In this document: piece after piece, positions 6,882 to 13,544 of the stretch
How the letters are laid out: the number at the start of each line of letters is the position of its first letter
Position numbering within the stretch: position 1 is the first letter of the stretch
DNA from: Methylotenera sp. UBA6020
Lineage (GTDB): Bacteria; Pseudomonadota; Gammaproteobacteria; Burkholderiales; Methylophilaceae
Direction: 5' to 3'
Length of the DNA: 13,544 nucleotides
Assembly: GCA_002429455.1 (NCBI GenBank)
Contig: DIZU01000200.1
Span: forward strand, 2,715-16,258
Program-made: the position numbers and the translations under genes
The notes under the pieces: model-generated
Told to the model about the DNA's origin: nothing
Databases searched by the model: none
Seen by the model: the letters and a program-made list of their open reading frames with translations, nothing else

Positions 6882-7394
6882 TTAGCCTCTAATTTCTTCA
6901 ACTGATTTGCCACGTTTTGCAGCAATTTCTGCAGGCGTGTTCATAGACTCTAACCCATTTAATGTGGCACGAACCAAGTTGTAAGGATTGGTAGAACCAA
7001 TACATTTAGCAACAACGTTAGTCACACCCATTACTTCAAAAATTGCGCGCATTGCGCCACCAGCAATAATGCCAGTACCTTCTGAAGCTGGTTGAATGAA
7101 CACTTTAGCAGCGCCATGTACACCAGTCACTGCATGATGCAAAGTACCGTTGGTTAAGTTGATTTTCAACATGCCACGGCGCGCTTCGTCCATTGCTTTT
7201 TGTACAGCAACTGGCACTTCACGTGCTTTACCTTTACCCATACCAACAGCACCATCGCCATCACCAACTACTGTAAGAGCTGCAAAACTCATAATACGAC
7301 CACCTTTAACCGTTTTACTTACACGATTAACTGCAATCATCTTTTCGCGCAAACCATCAGTCTGCTGCTGTTGCTGTTCCATTTCTCTCGCCAT
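6882..7394 (-). CDS. rpsE: 30S ribosomal protein S5
   Basis: S5 lies near the decoding centre and mRNA entry, and contributes to accuracy and to mRNA unwinding. The N-terminal dsRNA-binding-like domain ([21 protein letters not shown], then [12 protein letters not shown]) includes the loop tied to spectinomycin resistance in E. coli, and it looks normal. The C-terminal domain has [38 protein letters not shown]. Three start codons are in frame: TTG 7412, ATG 7397 and ATG 7394. AAGAGG at 7401-7406 best suits 7394 (six bases), giving 170 residues (MAREMEQ...). Five consecutive glutamines follow that start. It lies 27 bases after the rplR stop. Confidence 0.95.
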   Translation of the reverse strand: MAREMEQQQQQTDGLREKMIAVNRVSKTVKGGRIMSFAALTVVGDGDGAVGMGKGKAREVPVAVQKAMDEARRGMLKINLTNGTLHHAVTGVHGAAKVFIQPASEGTGIIAGGAMRAIFEVMGVTNVVAKCIGSTNPYNLVRATLNGLESMNTPAEIAAKRGKSVEEIRG

Positions 7395-7400
7395 CATTAA

Positions 7401-7406
7401 CCTCTT
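7401..7406 (-). promoter_or_regulatory. Shine-Dalgarno AAGAGG choosing between close rpsE start codons
   Basis: AAGAGG on the minus strand is three bases before the ATG at 7397 and six before the ATG at 7394, and it lies inside the reading frame of the upstream TTG (7412). The spacing favours 7394. Confidence 0.65.
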
Positions 7407-7421
7407 TAGCAATCAGACCAA

Positions 7422-7775
7422 TTAGAAGGACAAGCCGTTTTCGCGAGCGGCATCTGCCAACGCTTTAATACGACCATGATATTTATAACCTGAACGATCA
7501 AAAGCTACAGTAGTAATACCAGCTTTTTTCGCTTTCTCGGCAATTAGCTTGCCAATTACAGCAGCAGCTTCGATATTGCCACCATTCTTCAGATTTTTAC
7601 GAACGTCTGCTTCAACAGTAGAAGCACTAGCAATTACTTTATCACCAGTTTCAGCAATAATTTGCGCGTAAATATGCGTATTAGTACGATGCACACTTAG
7701 ACGAGTAACTTTTAGCTCTGCAATTTTGGCACGGGTTTTACGTGCACGACGCAAGCGATTATTTACGTTGTTCAT
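7422..7775 (-). CDS. rplR: 50S ribosomal protein L18
   Basis: L18 binds 5S rRNA with L5 and joins it to the large subunit. The 117-residue length is typical. The basic N-terminus ([36 protein letters not shown]) is followed by the alpha/beta core ([11 protein letters not shown]) and the conserved end [24 protein letters not shown]. The ATG at 7775 has TAAGG seven bases upstream, overlapping the TAA stop of rplF, and the gap to rplF is 10 bases. Confidence 0.98.
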   Translation of the reverse strand: MNNVNNRLRRARKTRAKIAELKVTRLSVHRTNTHIYAQIIAETGDKVIASASTVEADVRKNLKNGGNIEAAAVIGKLIAEKAKKAGITTVAFDRSGYKYHGRIKALADAARENGLSF

Positions 7776-7785
7776 TTTCTATGCC

Positions 7786-8319
7786 TTATTTCTTTTTGGT
7801 TTCTTTAATTGTGACAACTTCATCAGAATATCGCACACCCTTGCCTTTATAAGGCTCTGGTGCGCGATATGCACGAATCTGTGCCGCAACCTGACCAATC
7901 ACTTGCTTATCAACACCGGTGAGTAAAATTTCAGTAGGTGTTGCAGTTACCACAGTCACGCCTGCTGGCATTTTGTGGTTGATTGGATGTGAATAACCTA
8001 ATTCTAAATTTAATACAGCACCTTGTGCCGCAGCTTTATAACCAACACCTACTAGCGTTAATTTACGACTAAAGCCTTGCGATACACCATGTACCATATT
8101 GGCGACTAACGCACGCAGCGTACCAGACATTGCGCGTGAATGTTGTGCATCACTAGAAGCTGCAAACGTAATCGTTTCACCTTCACGCTTAAGCACAACT
8201 GCATTAGTTAACGGATGAGACAATTTACCTAAAGGACCGCTTACATCAATTGAATTAGCACTTAATACCACTTCAACTTTTGCTGGAATAGCGACCGGAT
8301 TTTTAGCAACACGTGACAT
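7786..8319 (-). CDS. rplF: 50S ribosomal protein L6
   Basis: L6 lies near the factor-binding site and the sarcin-ricin loop. The 177 residues form two similar domains: the first ends near NMVHGVSQGFSRKLTLVGVGYKA, and the second carries the KINHKMPAG-like strand and the signature RAYRAPEPYKGKGVRYSDE near the C-terminus. A lysine-rich tail ends the protein. The ATG at 8319 has AAGGAG six bases upstream, overlapping the rpsH stop. Length and motifs are normal. Confidence 0.98.
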   Translation of the reverse strand: MSRVAKNPVAIPAKVEVVLSANSIDVSGPLGKLSHPLTNAVVLKREGETITFAASSDAQHSRAMSGTLRALVANMVHGVSQGFSRKLTLVGVGYKAAAQGAVLNLELGYSHPINHKMPAGVTVVTATPTEILLTGVDKQVIGQVAAQIRAYRAPEPYKGKGVRYSDEVVTIKETKKK

Positions 8320-8329
8320 TTGCTTCTCC

Positions 8330-8725
8330 TTAAGCCACTACGCAGAGCACTTCACCACCGATACCGGCAGCTTGAGCTTTACGATCTGTCATTACACCCT
8401 TAGATGTAGACATAATTGTCACACCAAGGCCATTCATCACTTTAGGAATCTCTTGACTCCCTTTATACACACGCAAACCAGGTTTGCTTACACGCTGTAT
8501 ACGCTCAATAACAGGGCGGCCAGCATAGTATTTCAAACTTATAGTCAGAGTAGCTTTGCTACCTTCAGTTTGCACTGCAAAATCTTCTACATAACCTTCT
8601 TCTTTAAGTACGCTAGCAATAGCGGTCTTAACATTTGATGAAGGCATAGCAACAACCGCTTTATTGACCATTTGCGCATTACGGATACGCGTCAACATGT
8701 CGGCAATCGGATCACTCATACTCAT
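8330..8725 (-). CDS. rpsH: 30S ribosomal protein S8
   Basis: S8 is a primary binder of the 16S central domain; in E. coli it also represses the spc operon by binding mRNA at the start of rplE. The 131 residues start [18 protein letters not shown]. They include the C-terminal RNA-binding signature [37 protein letters not shown]. The ATG at 8725 follows a complete AGGAGG seven bases upstream, the strongest Shine-Dalgarno seen in this window. A second in-frame ATG two codons later is less well placed. It is 14 bases after rpsN. Confidence 0.98.
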   Translation of the reverse strand: MSMSDPIADMLTRIRNAQMVNKAVVAMPSSNVKTAIASVLKEEGYVEDFAVQTEGSKATLTISLKYYAGRPVIERIQRVSKPGLRVYKGSQEIPKVMNGLGVTIMSTSKGVMTDRKAQAAGIGGEVLCVVA

Positions 8726-8739
8726 AGCTATTCCTCCTA

Positions 8740-9045
8740 TTACCAGCTGGCTTTAGTGACGCCTGGCACTTGGCCACTCATCATTAAATCGCGCAATTTA
8801 CTACGCGCAATACCAAATTTACTAAACACGCCACGTGGGCGACCGGTCAATGCACAACGGTTACGAAGACGCACTGGACTTGAATTGCGTGGAAGCGCTT
8901 GAAATTTCATACGCGCCTCATTACGGCTTTCAGGTGTAGCATTAACGTCACTCATTGCCGCTTCTAGCGCAGCACGTTTTACAGCGAATTTACTTACAGT
9001 GGCGCGACGTTTGATTTCGCGTTCTGTCATACAGGTTTTAGCCAT
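8740..9045 (-). CDS. rpsN: 30S ribosomal protein S14, long zinc-free form
   Basis: S14 is a late-binding protein of the 30S head next to S3 and S10. The 101-residue protein is the long form: it has the core [38 protein letters not shown] and the terminal PGVTKASW, but not the CxxC...CxxC ribbon of the short 61-residue form. The N-terminus ([20 protein letters not shown]) is unusual in having a Cys at 5 but is otherwise typical. The ATG at 9045 has AGAGGA six bases upstream, running into the rplE stop; the gap is three bases. Confidence 0.97.
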   Translation of the reverse strand: MAKTCMTEREIKRRATVSKFAVKRAALEAAMSDVNATPESRNEARMKFQALPRNSSPVRLRNRCALTGRPRGVFSKFGIARSKLRDLMMSGQVPGVTKASW

Positions 9046-9048
9046 GTC

Positions 9049-9588
9049 TTATCCTCTGAAAGGAAAACTGAACAATGCAAGCAAAGCTTTTGCTTCAGCA
9101 TCTGTTTTAGCAGTAGTTGTAATTGTGATATTCATGCCACGAATTACATCAATTTTGTCATATTCAATTTCAGGGAAAATGATCTGCTCTTTAACACCCA
9201 TGTTGTAATTGCCACGGCCATCAAATGATTTCGCAGAAATACCGCGGAAGTCACGAATACGTGGAATTGCTACAGTTACTAAACGATCCAAGAACTCATA
9301 CATGCGTTCACGACGTAAAGTCACCTTACAACCAACAGGATAGTCATCACGGATTTTAAATGCCGCTACTGATTTTTTAGCTTTGGTCACAATTGCTTTT
9401 TGACCAGCAATTTTTTCCATATCGCCAACAGCATGTTCCATTACTTTTTTATCAGCTACCGCTTCGCCCACACCCATATTCAAGGTGATTTTATCAATGC
9501 GAGGCACTTGCATCACTGAAGTGTAACCAAATTGCTCAGTCATAGCTTTTACAACTGAGTCTTTATAAAATTCTTTTAAGCGCGCCAT
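9049..9588 (-). CDS. rplE: 50S ribosomal protein L5
   Basis: L5 binds 5S rRNA in the central protuberance and touches S13 and the P-site tRNA. The 179 residues show the expected blocks: [20 protein letters not shown] near residue 25, [19 protein letters not shown] with [18 protein letters not shown] in the middle, and the end block [28 protein letters not shown]. The ATG at 9588 has AGGAAG four bases upstream, overlapping the rplX stop. The gap to rplX is eight bases. I did not test for an S8 mRNA site here. Confidence 0.98.
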   Translation of the reverse strand: MARLKEFYKDSVVKAMTEQFGYTSVMQVPRIDKITLNMGVGEAVADKKVMEHAVGDMEKIAGQKAIVTKAKKSVAAFKIRDDYPVGCKVTLRRERMYEFLDRLVTVAIPRIRDFRGISAKSFDGRGNYNMGVKEQIIFPEIEYDKIDVIRGMNITITTTAKTDAEAKALLALFSFPFRG

Positions 9589-9596
9589 AATTCTTC

Positions 9597-9914
9597 CTAT
9601 GCGTCCACTGCTTCGCCATTAGATTTGAATACGCGAATTTTGCGACCGTCATCTAATGTTTTGAAGCCTACGCGATCACCTTTTTGGGTCGCACTGTTAA
9701 ATAAAGCAACGTTTGAAATATCAAGTGGCATTTCTTTTGCAATAATGCCGCCAGCGATACCTTTCATTGGGTTTGGTTTTGCATGCTTCTTAACTAAGTT
9801 AAGACCCTCTACAACAACATGGCCAGAATCAAGAATGCTAATTACTGCACCTTGCTTACCTTTGTCTTTACCGGTATTGAGGATGACTTGATCACCCTTG
9901 CGAATTTTGTTCAT
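9597..9914 (-). CDS. rplX: 50S ribosomal protein L24
   Basis: L24 is an early assembly initiator that binds the 5' domain of 23S rRNA near the tunnel exit. The 105 residues open with a KOW motif ([24 protein letters not shown], about residues 4-27). The [16 protein letters not shown] strand and the [17 protein letters not shown] segment follow. The ATG at 9914 is placed by AGGAG five bases upstream, whose first two bases belong to the TAG stop of rplN. Length and motifs are typical. Confidence 0.98.
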   Translation of the reverse strand: MNKIRKGDQVILNTGKDKGKQGAVISILDSGHVVVEGLNLVKKHAKPNPMKGIAGGIIAKEMPLDISNVALFNSATQKGDRVGFKTLDDGRKIRVFKSNGEAVDA

Positions 9915-9922
9915 GTGAGCTC

Positions 9923-10291
9923 CTACAAGACTTCTGGCGCTAATGAAACGATTTTCATGAATTTTTCAGTACGTAACTCACGAGTTACTGGACCGAAAAT
10001 ACGGGTACCAATCGGTTCTAGCTTATTATTTAACAGGACTGCAGCATTGCTATCAAACTTAACCAAAGAGCCGTCTGGACGACGCACACCTTTAGCAGTA
10101 CGAACAACTACCGCGCTGTAAACTTCGCCTTTTTTGACGCGACCGCGTGGTGCAGCATCTTTGATGCTTACTTTAATGATGTCGCCAATTCCAGCGTAAC
10201 GACGCTTAGAACCACCTAACACCTTGATGCATTGCACAGAGCGCGCACCAGTGTTATCGGCAACTTCTAGCCGAGATTGCATTTGAATCAT
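9923..10291 (-). CDS. rplN: 50S ribosomal protein L14
   Basis: L14 sits beside L19 at the subunit interface and makes a bridge to 16S rRNA helix 14. The protein starts [20 protein letters not shown] and contains [30 protein letters not shown] and the end block [13 protein letters not shown]. The start is ATG 10291, giving the standard 122 residues. An in-frame TTG at 10306 would add five residues, but GGAG (10301-10304) lies inside that extension, nine bases before the ATG, and the family begins at MIQ. It is the first gene of the spc operon; a promoter candidate lies in the 239-base gap upstream. Confidence 0.98.
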   Translation of the reverse strand: MIQMQSRLEVADNTGARSVQCIKVLGGSKRRYAGIGDIIKVSIKDAAPRGRVKKGEVYSAVVVRTAKGVRRPDGSLVKFDSNAAVLLNNKLEPIGTRIFGPVTRELRTEKFMKIVSLAPEVL

Positions 10292-10349
10292 GAGAATAAT
10301 CTCCAACTTAATCCGTTAAACCAACACCAGCCATTTTTAACTATAAGGT

Positions 10350-10364
10350 TTAGCTTACAGCTAA
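10350..10364 (-). other. Small perfect hairpin in the spc leader
   Basis: TTAGCT and AGCTAA (six pairs) flank a 3-base loop, about 60 bases before the rplN ATG. No U run follows. Confidence 0.45.
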
Positions 10365-10392
10365 CACGGCCGATAGACCCGGTCAGTATTGG

Positions 10393-10436
10393 GGCGAGAG
10401 CCTAAGACTTAATTTTTACAAATTTAGTCGCTCGCC
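10393..10436 (-). other. Possible extended stem-loop at the 5' end of the spc leader
   Basis: In mRNA sense GGCGAG (10436-10431) pairs with CTCGCC (10398-10393). Inside it GACT pairs with AGTC, and after an A-A mismatch AAT pairs with ATT. The bulge on the 3' side is seven bases. It would begin only a few bases after the predicted start of transcription. Confidence 0.45.
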
Positions 10437-10448
10437 TAAAAGTCCAAC

Positions 10449-10477
10449 ATTGTATATTGCTAATACAATTTACACAA
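10449..10477 (-). promoter_or_regulatory. Candidate spc operon promoter upstream of rplN
   Basis: On the minus strand, TTGTGT (-35, positions 10477-10472, three of six) is followed by 17 bases and TACAAT (-10, 10454-10449, five of six). Transcription would start near 10442. E. coli has its spc promoter in the same intergenic gap. The -35 is weak, and the spacer contains one of the two repeated TATTGCTAAT elements. Confidence 0.6.
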
Positions 10478-10496
10478 TTACTATTGCTAATAATTG
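10449..10496. repeat. Two copies of a TATTGCTAAT element, each with inverted flanks, at the spc promoter
   Basis: On the + strand TATTGCTAAT occurs at 10455-10464 and again at 10482-10491, 27 bases apart. The first lies in an inverted repeat (ATTGTAT at 10449-10455 and ATACAAT at 10463-10469), the second in another (CAATTA at 10475-10480 and TAATTG at 10491-10496). The first covers the -10 box and spacer of the promoter candidate; the second starts at its -35 box and runs upstream. The layout resembles paired operators, but no regulator is known. Confidence 0.55.
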
Positions 10497-10530
10497 CGTA
10501 AACTTCACTACTATTCTTCACCAACTAAAC

Positions 10531-10776
10531 TTAAGCGGTTTTCACAACCCAAGATTTAGTTTTAGAAAGTGGGCGACTTTCAACGATAGTCACTAAATCA
10601 CCCTCTTTGCAACTATTGGTTTCATCATGTGCATGAAACTTTTTAGATTGGCGAACAACTTTACCAATCAATGGATGTTTAACTTTACGCTCAACTAACA
10701 CCGTAACAGTTTTATCCATTTTATCGCTTGTTACGCGACCAGTAAGGCTACGTACTACTTTTGTCGTTTCAGTCAT
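10531..10776 (-). CDS. rpsQ: 30S ribosomal protein S17
   Basis: S17 is a primary 16S rRNA binder of the 5' domain, built as an OB-fold barrel. The 81 residues show the family pattern: [42 protein letters not shown], then the [20 protein letters not shown] signature. The ATG at 10776 is two bases after the rpmC stop, with AGG eight bases upstream. It is the last gene of the S10 operon and is followed by the long gap with the spc promoter candidate. Confidence 0.98.
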   Translation of the reverse strand: MTETTKVVRSLTGRVTSDKMDKTVTVLVERKVKHPLIGKVVRQSKKFHAHDETNSCKEGDLVTIVESRPLSKTKSWVVKTA

Positions 10777-10778
10777 AA

Positions 10779-10973
10779 TTATGCCTGTTTCGCTTTCTCA
10801 GCCAATACAAGCTTCACACGCGCTACATCTTTGCGTACTTTACCCAGCTGATCTACTTTAGATAATTGTTGAGTAGCCACTTGCATACGGAGTGAAAATT
10901 GCGCACGGCGCAATTCAATTAACTCCGCATTTAGCTCTTCAACGCTTTTTGCTCTTAAATCGGTTGCTTTCAT
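10779..10973 (-). CDS. rpmC: 50S ribosomal protein L29
   Basis: L29 is a small helical hairpin next to L23 at the tunnel exit, near the docking site for trigger factor and SRP. The 64-residue protein is mostly helical: [35 protein letters not shown], then [16 protein letters not shown], the last block being the conserved R-x3-A-R signature region. The ATG at 10973 has AAGGA several bases upstream. It lies 17 bases after rplP and two before rpsQ. Confidence 0.97.
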   Translation of the reverse strand: MKATDLRAKSVEELNAELIELRRAQFSLRMQVATQQLSKVDQLGKVRKDVARVKLVLAEKAKQA

Positions 10974-10990
10974 GTTTAGCTTCCTTATCC

Positions 10991-11407
10991 TTAACTACCG
11001 ATTTGGCGAGTCATGAATGTCGTTTCAATTGGCAACTTAGCAGCCGCCAAACGGAACGCTTCACGTGCAAGCTCTTCGCTCACTCCGTCCATCTCGTATA
11101 ACATTTTACCTGGCTGAATTTGCGCAACGTAGAACTCTGTACTACCTTTACCGTTACCCATACGTACTTCAGCTGGCTTTTTAGAAATTGGTTGATCAGG
11201 GAAAATACGAATCCATACACGACCACCACGTTTAATGTGACGAGTCATAACACGACGCGCAGCTTCAATTTGACGAGCTGTTAAACGACCGCGGCCGATA
11301 GCTTTCAAACCAAAATCACCAAAACTTACTTTATTACCCGTAGTTGCAATGCCTTTATTACGGCCCTTTTGCATCTTACGATATTTTTGTCTAGACGGTT
11401 GTAGCAT
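10991..11407 (-). CDS. rplP: 50S ribosomal protein L16
   Basis: L16 organises the A-site tRNA binding region and is needed late in 50S maturation. The 138 residues start [19 protein letters not shown]. They include [30 protein letters not shown] and the A-site-facing loop [23 protein letters not shown], in which Arg82 corresponds to the E. coli Arg81 that is hydroxylated in that species. The ATG at 11407 lies inside rpsC: the two genes overlap by 17 bases, and GAGGG six bases upstream is inside rpsC, so translation is coupled. Confidence 0.98.
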   Translation of the reverse strand: MLQPSRQKYRKMQKGRNKGIATTGNKVSFGDFGLKAIGRGRLTARQIEAARRVMTRHIKRGGRVWIRIFPDQPISKKPAEVRMGNGKGSTEFYVAQIQPGKMLYEMDGVSEELAREAFRLAAAKLPIETTFMTRQIGS

Positions 11408-12116
11408 CTTTAGCCCTCGGCTTTCTTACTTTTCTCTCTGGCTCAGCAACTGGTGTTGTAGTTGCACCTATTGGTGCTTGTACATTACCGGCAAATATCT
11501 CACCTTTGAATACCCAAACTTTGATACCGATAATACCGTAGGTGGTTAATGCCTCGGCAACACCGTAATCAATGTCTGCACGCAATGTATGTAGTGGCAC
11601 ACGGCCTTCGCGATACCATTCAGTACGCGCGATCTCAATACCGTTCAAACGACCCGAACTCATGATCTTGATACCTTGAGCACCTAGACGCATTGCATTT
11701 TGCATAGCGCGCTTCATGGCACGACGGAACATCACACGTTTTTCAAGCTGCTGCGCAATAGATTGTGCAATCAATGTAGCATCAATTTCAGGCTTACGCA
11801 CTTCTTCAATGTTAAGGTGAACAGGCACGCCCATTAACCCTTGCAAGCTAGCACGTAAAGACTCAATGTCTTCACCTTTTTTACCGATTACCACACCAGG
11901 ACGCGCACTATAAATAGTGATTTTTGCGTTCTTAGCGGGACGTTCGATCAAAATACGGCTAACAGCAGCATTAGCTAATTTTTTATTTAGAAACTCACGC
12001 ACTTTAATGTCGCCTTGCAACATCGCCGGGAAGTTTTTACTATTGGCATACCAACGTGAGGCCCAATTTTTCTGGACACTCAGACGGAAACCAATTGGAT
12101 GAATTTTCTGACCCAT
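11391..12116 (-). CDS. rpsC: 30S ribosomal protein S3
   Basis: S3 lines the mRNA entry tunnel with S4 and S5 and acts in the ribosomal helicase. The 241 residues start [21 protein letters not shown] domain follows at about residues 40-110, with the GKKG loop at residues 78-81 ([14 protein letters not shown]). The C-terminal S3 domain carries [18 protein letters not shown] and the [22 protein letters not shown] signature, then a basic, divergent tail ([19 protein letters not shown]). The ATG at 12116 has AAAGGA five bases upstream, running over the rplV stop. Its 3' end overlaps rplP by 17 bases. Confidence 0.98.
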   Translation of the reverse strand: MGQKIHPIGFRLSVQKNWASRWYANSKNFPAMLQGDIKVREFLNKKLANAAVSRILIERPAKNAKITIYSARPGVVIGKKGEDIESLRASLQGLMGVPVHLNIEEVRKPEIDATLIAQSIAQQLEKRVMFRRAMKRAMQNAMRLGAQGIKIMSSGRLNGIEIARTEWYREGRVPLHTLRADIDYGVAEALTTYGIIGIKVWVFKGEIFAGNVQAPIGATTTPVAEPERKVRKPRAKDATTV

Positions 12117-12125
12117 GATTATCCT

Positions 12126-12455
12126 TTAGTTACCGACAGTCACATGAATGTGACAGGTTGGTTTAGTAATACGACCTGCACGACCTTTTGCGCGGGGACG
12201 AATACGTTTAAGCACAATGCCTTTATCAACATAAATTGAAGTAACCTTCAACTCGTCAATATCAGCCCCATTGTTATGTTCAGCATTAGCGATTGCAGAC
12301 TCAACTACTTTCTTAATGATTTCAGCACCTTTTTTAGGTGTGAAATTCAAGATGTTAAGTGCATGATCAACTTTCTTGCCACGAACAAGGTCTGCCACCA
12401 ATCTAGCTTTTTGCGGAGAGAGATGAACACCTTTTAATATTGCAGATACTTGCAT
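12126..12455 (-). CDS. rplV: 50S ribosomal protein L22
   Basis: L22 has a globular domain on the outer surface and a long hairpin that lines the peptide exit tunnel near the macrolide site. The 109 residues show [51 protein letters not shown], and the tunnel hairpin [22 protein letters not shown]. No deletion or insertion is evident in the hairpin. Two adjacent ATGs (12458 and 12455) are in frame; AGGAG at 12462-12466 suits 12455 (six bases) better, giving [10 protein letters not shown]. The Shine-Dalgarno overlaps the rpsS stop. Confidence 0.96.
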   Translation of the reverse strand: MQVSAILKGVHLSPQKARLVADLVRGKKVDHALNILNFTPKKGAEIIKKVVESAIANAEHNNGADIDELKVTSIYVDKGIVLKRIRPRAKGRAGRITKPTCHIHVTVGN

Positions 12456-12461
12456 CATCAG

Positions 12462-12466
12462 CTCCT
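12462..12466 (-). promoter_or_regulatory. Shine-Dalgarno AGGAG favouring the second of two adjacent rplV ATGs
   Basis: AGGAG on the minus strand is three bases from the ATG at 12458 and six from the ATG at 12455. It overlaps the TAG stop of rpsS. Confidence 0.7.
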
Positions 12467-12740
12467 ATTTCTTAGCTTTCTTGTCGGCTGCATGCCCTTT
12501 GAACGTACGCGTTAACGCAAACTCACCAAGCTTGTGACCTACCATGTTTTCAGAAATCAACACTGGAATGTGTTGCTTACCATTATGAATCGCAATAGTA
12601 AGACCAATAAAATCTGGGAAAATTGTAGAACGACGTGACCAAGTCTTAATTGGTTTGCGGTCGCGTGTAGCGGCTGCAACTTCTACTTTTTTCGCCAAAT
12701 GACCATCAATAAATGGACCTTTTTTAAGTGAACGTGCCAT
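12465..12740 (-). CDS. rpsS: 30S ribosomal protein S19
   Basis: S19 pairs with S13 in the 30S head and contributes to the intersubunit bridge near the A site. The 91 residues begin with the invariant [19 protein letters not shown], then the [28 protein letters not shown] core and the [24 protein letters not shown] end. The ATG at 12740 is two bases after the rplB stop, and its AAGG overlaps that stop codon. Length and motifs are normal. Confidence 0.98.
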   Translation of the reverse strand: MARSLKKGPFIDGHLAKKVEVAAATRDRKPIKTWSRRSTIFPDFIGLTIAIHNGKQHIPVLISENMVGHKLGEFALTRTFKGHAADKKAKK

Positions 12741-12742
12741 GA

Positions 12743-13544
12743 TTACCTTACGCCTCTCGGACGACGACTAATACGCATATTATCGGTACGTTTACTACTA
12801 CGTGTACGATAACCCTTAGTTTTAACACCCCATGGGCTAACTGGATTCATACCAGCAGCTGTTTTACCTTCACCACCACCGTGCGGGTGATCAACCGGGT
12901 TCATCACCACACCGCGAACGGTTGGGCGAACACCACGCCAGCGCATCGCACCAGCTTTACCAATTGAACGTAGTGAATGCTCTTCATTACCCACTTCACC
13001 TAAAGTAGCCTTGCAATCTACGTGTACGCGACGAACTTCGCCTGAACGTAAACGTAATGAAGCATAAGCACCTTCACGTGCTAGCAATTGCACAGAAGTG
13101 CCTGCTGAACGGGCCAATTGCGCACCTTTACCAGGTTGCAATTCGATACAATGAATCGTGCTACCTACCGGGATATTACGTAGCGGCATTGCATTACCTA
13201 CTTTAATAGGCGCATCTGAACCACTGATCAATTGCGCACCTGCGGCAATACCACGTGGCGCAATAATGTAACGGCGCTCACCATCTGCATAGCAAAGCAA
13301 AGCAATGTGTGCAGTACGATTTGGATCATACTCAATATGCTCCACTTTCGCTGGGATGCCATCTTTATTGCGACGGAAGTCGATTAAACGATAATGCTGC
13401 TTATGACCACCACCTTGGTGACGGGTTGTAATATGACCGTTGTTATTACGGCCTGCATGTCTGCTTTGACTTTCCAACAGTGGCGCGTGTGGCTTACCTT
13501 TATACAGATCAGGTGTAACCACCTTAACCGCACCACGACGACCA
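12743..13544 (-). CDS. rplB: 50S ribosomal protein L2, 5' end outside the window
   Basis: L2 is a primary 23S rRNA binder needed for subunit joining and peptidyl transferase activity. The first whole codon at the right edge starts [20 protein letters not shown]. About a dozen N-terminal residues are therefore missing; a GTG at 13522 is internal and not the start. The visible 266 residues include the OB-fold-like domain ([34 protein letters not shown]), the SH3-like domain ([23 protein letters not shown]) and the C-terminal DHPHGGGEG block (near 12871-12892). That block holds the histidine equivalent to E. coli His229, reported as important for activity. The end (KTRSSKR-like, RRPRGVR) is the usual basic tail. 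The rest of the S10 operon should lie to the right. Confidence 0.98.
   Translation of the reverse strand, partial: GRRGAVKVVTPDLYKGKPHAPLLESQSRHAGRNNNGHITTRHQGGGHKQHYRLIDFRRNKDGIPAKVEHIEYDPNRTAHIALLCYADGERRYIIAPRGIAAGAQLISGSDAPIKVGNAMPLRNIPVGSTIHCIELQPGKGAQLARSAGTSVQLLAREGAYASLRLRSGEVRRVHVDCKATLGEVGNEEHSLRSIGKAGAMRWRGVRPTVRGVVMNPVDHPHGGGEGKTAAGMNPVSPWGVKTKGYRTRSSKRTDNMRISRRPRGVR

Larger units (their letters stand above)
10292..10530 (-). promoter_or_regulatory. rpsQ-rplN intergenic region with a structured spc leader
   Basis: This 239-base gap is the longest in the ribosomal block. Its distal half holds a promoter candidate (10449-10477) with two repeated elements. Its proximal half would be a leader of roughly 150 bases. 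In mRNA sense the leader can fold a long stem (10393-10436: GGCGAG with CTCGCC, then GACT with AGTC further in) and a perfect 6-base-pair hairpin with a 3-base loop (10350-10364, TTAGCT / AGCTAA), before the GGAG of rplN. No known leader family was recognised. Confidence 0.6.

Noticed and set aside
7150..7425. Overlapping + strand ORFs opposite rpsE (also 7200-7400)
   Set aside because: The Cys-rich stretches are the reverse complement of the Gln tract and Gly/Ala codons of S5, not a real cysteine-rich peptide.
9819..10121. 100-codon + strand ORF opposite rplX-rplN
   Set aside because: Antisense to two conserved genes, with no Shine-Dalgarno or family signature.
10304..10306. TTG as the start of rplN (MEIILMIQ)
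   Set aside because: The GGAG Shine-Dalgarno lies inside this extension and L14 begins at MIQ in the family.
10376..10384. GACCCGGTC and the nearby CGGCCG as an operator
   Set aside because: Short GC palindromes of this size are common by chance and are not repeated elsewhere in the window.
13520..13522. GTG as the start of rplB (MVTPDLYKG)
   Set aside because: The frame stays open to the window edge and encodes GRRGAVKV upstream, the normal L2 sequence; the true start lies outside.

Overview
This window is a block of core housekeeping genes from a Gram-negative bacterium, most likely a betaproteobacterium. The evidence is the gene order rplB-rpsS-rplV-rpsC-rplP-rpmC-rpsQ / rplN-rplX-rplE-rpsN-rpsH-rplF-rplR-rpsE-rpmD-rplO-secY-infA-rpmJ / rpsM-rpsK-rpsD-rpoA-rplQ, with infA between secY and rpmJ, a long S14 without the zinc ribbon, and a four-cysteine S4. 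The moderate A+T content, estimated by eye, would fit a group such as the Methylophilaceae, but that family assignment is a guess and was not tested against a database.

Layout, left to right on the + strand. Bases 1-840 hold the 5' part of an mgtE magnesium transporter gene, read leftwards and cut by the window edge. Bases 841-999 are an AT-rich divergent intergenic region. Bases 1000-1242 encode a small glutaredoxin-like protein on the + strand. A short convergent spacer carries a hairpin terminator (1289-1313) placed to stop both that gene and the ribosomal operon. From 1344 to the right edge every gene lies on the minus strand. Transcription therefore runs from the right edge (the S10 operon, whose rplB is cut at its 5' end) through the spc operon and the alpha operon to rplQ.

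The genes work as one programme: large and small subunit ribosomal proteins, the translocon channel SecY, initiation factor IF1 and the RNA polymerase alpha subunit. Most are 2-50 bases apart or overlap slightly, and Shine-Dalgarno sequences often sit on the stop codon of the gene before, so translation is probably coupled. Two larger gaps hold good sigma70-type promoter candidates at the places where E. coli has its spc and alpha promoters: rpsQ-rplN (10292-10530) and rpmJ-rpsM (4387-4513).

I found no undescribed multi-gene system. The points worth a second look are regulatory or structural: TTG starts for rpsD and secY; two copies of a 10-base element with inverted flanks at the spc promoter; an RNA hairpin between rpsD and rpoA that pairs fully only in the mRNA sense; a perfect hairpin over the rpsK stop; and a 16-base tandem duplication between rpsM and rpsK.
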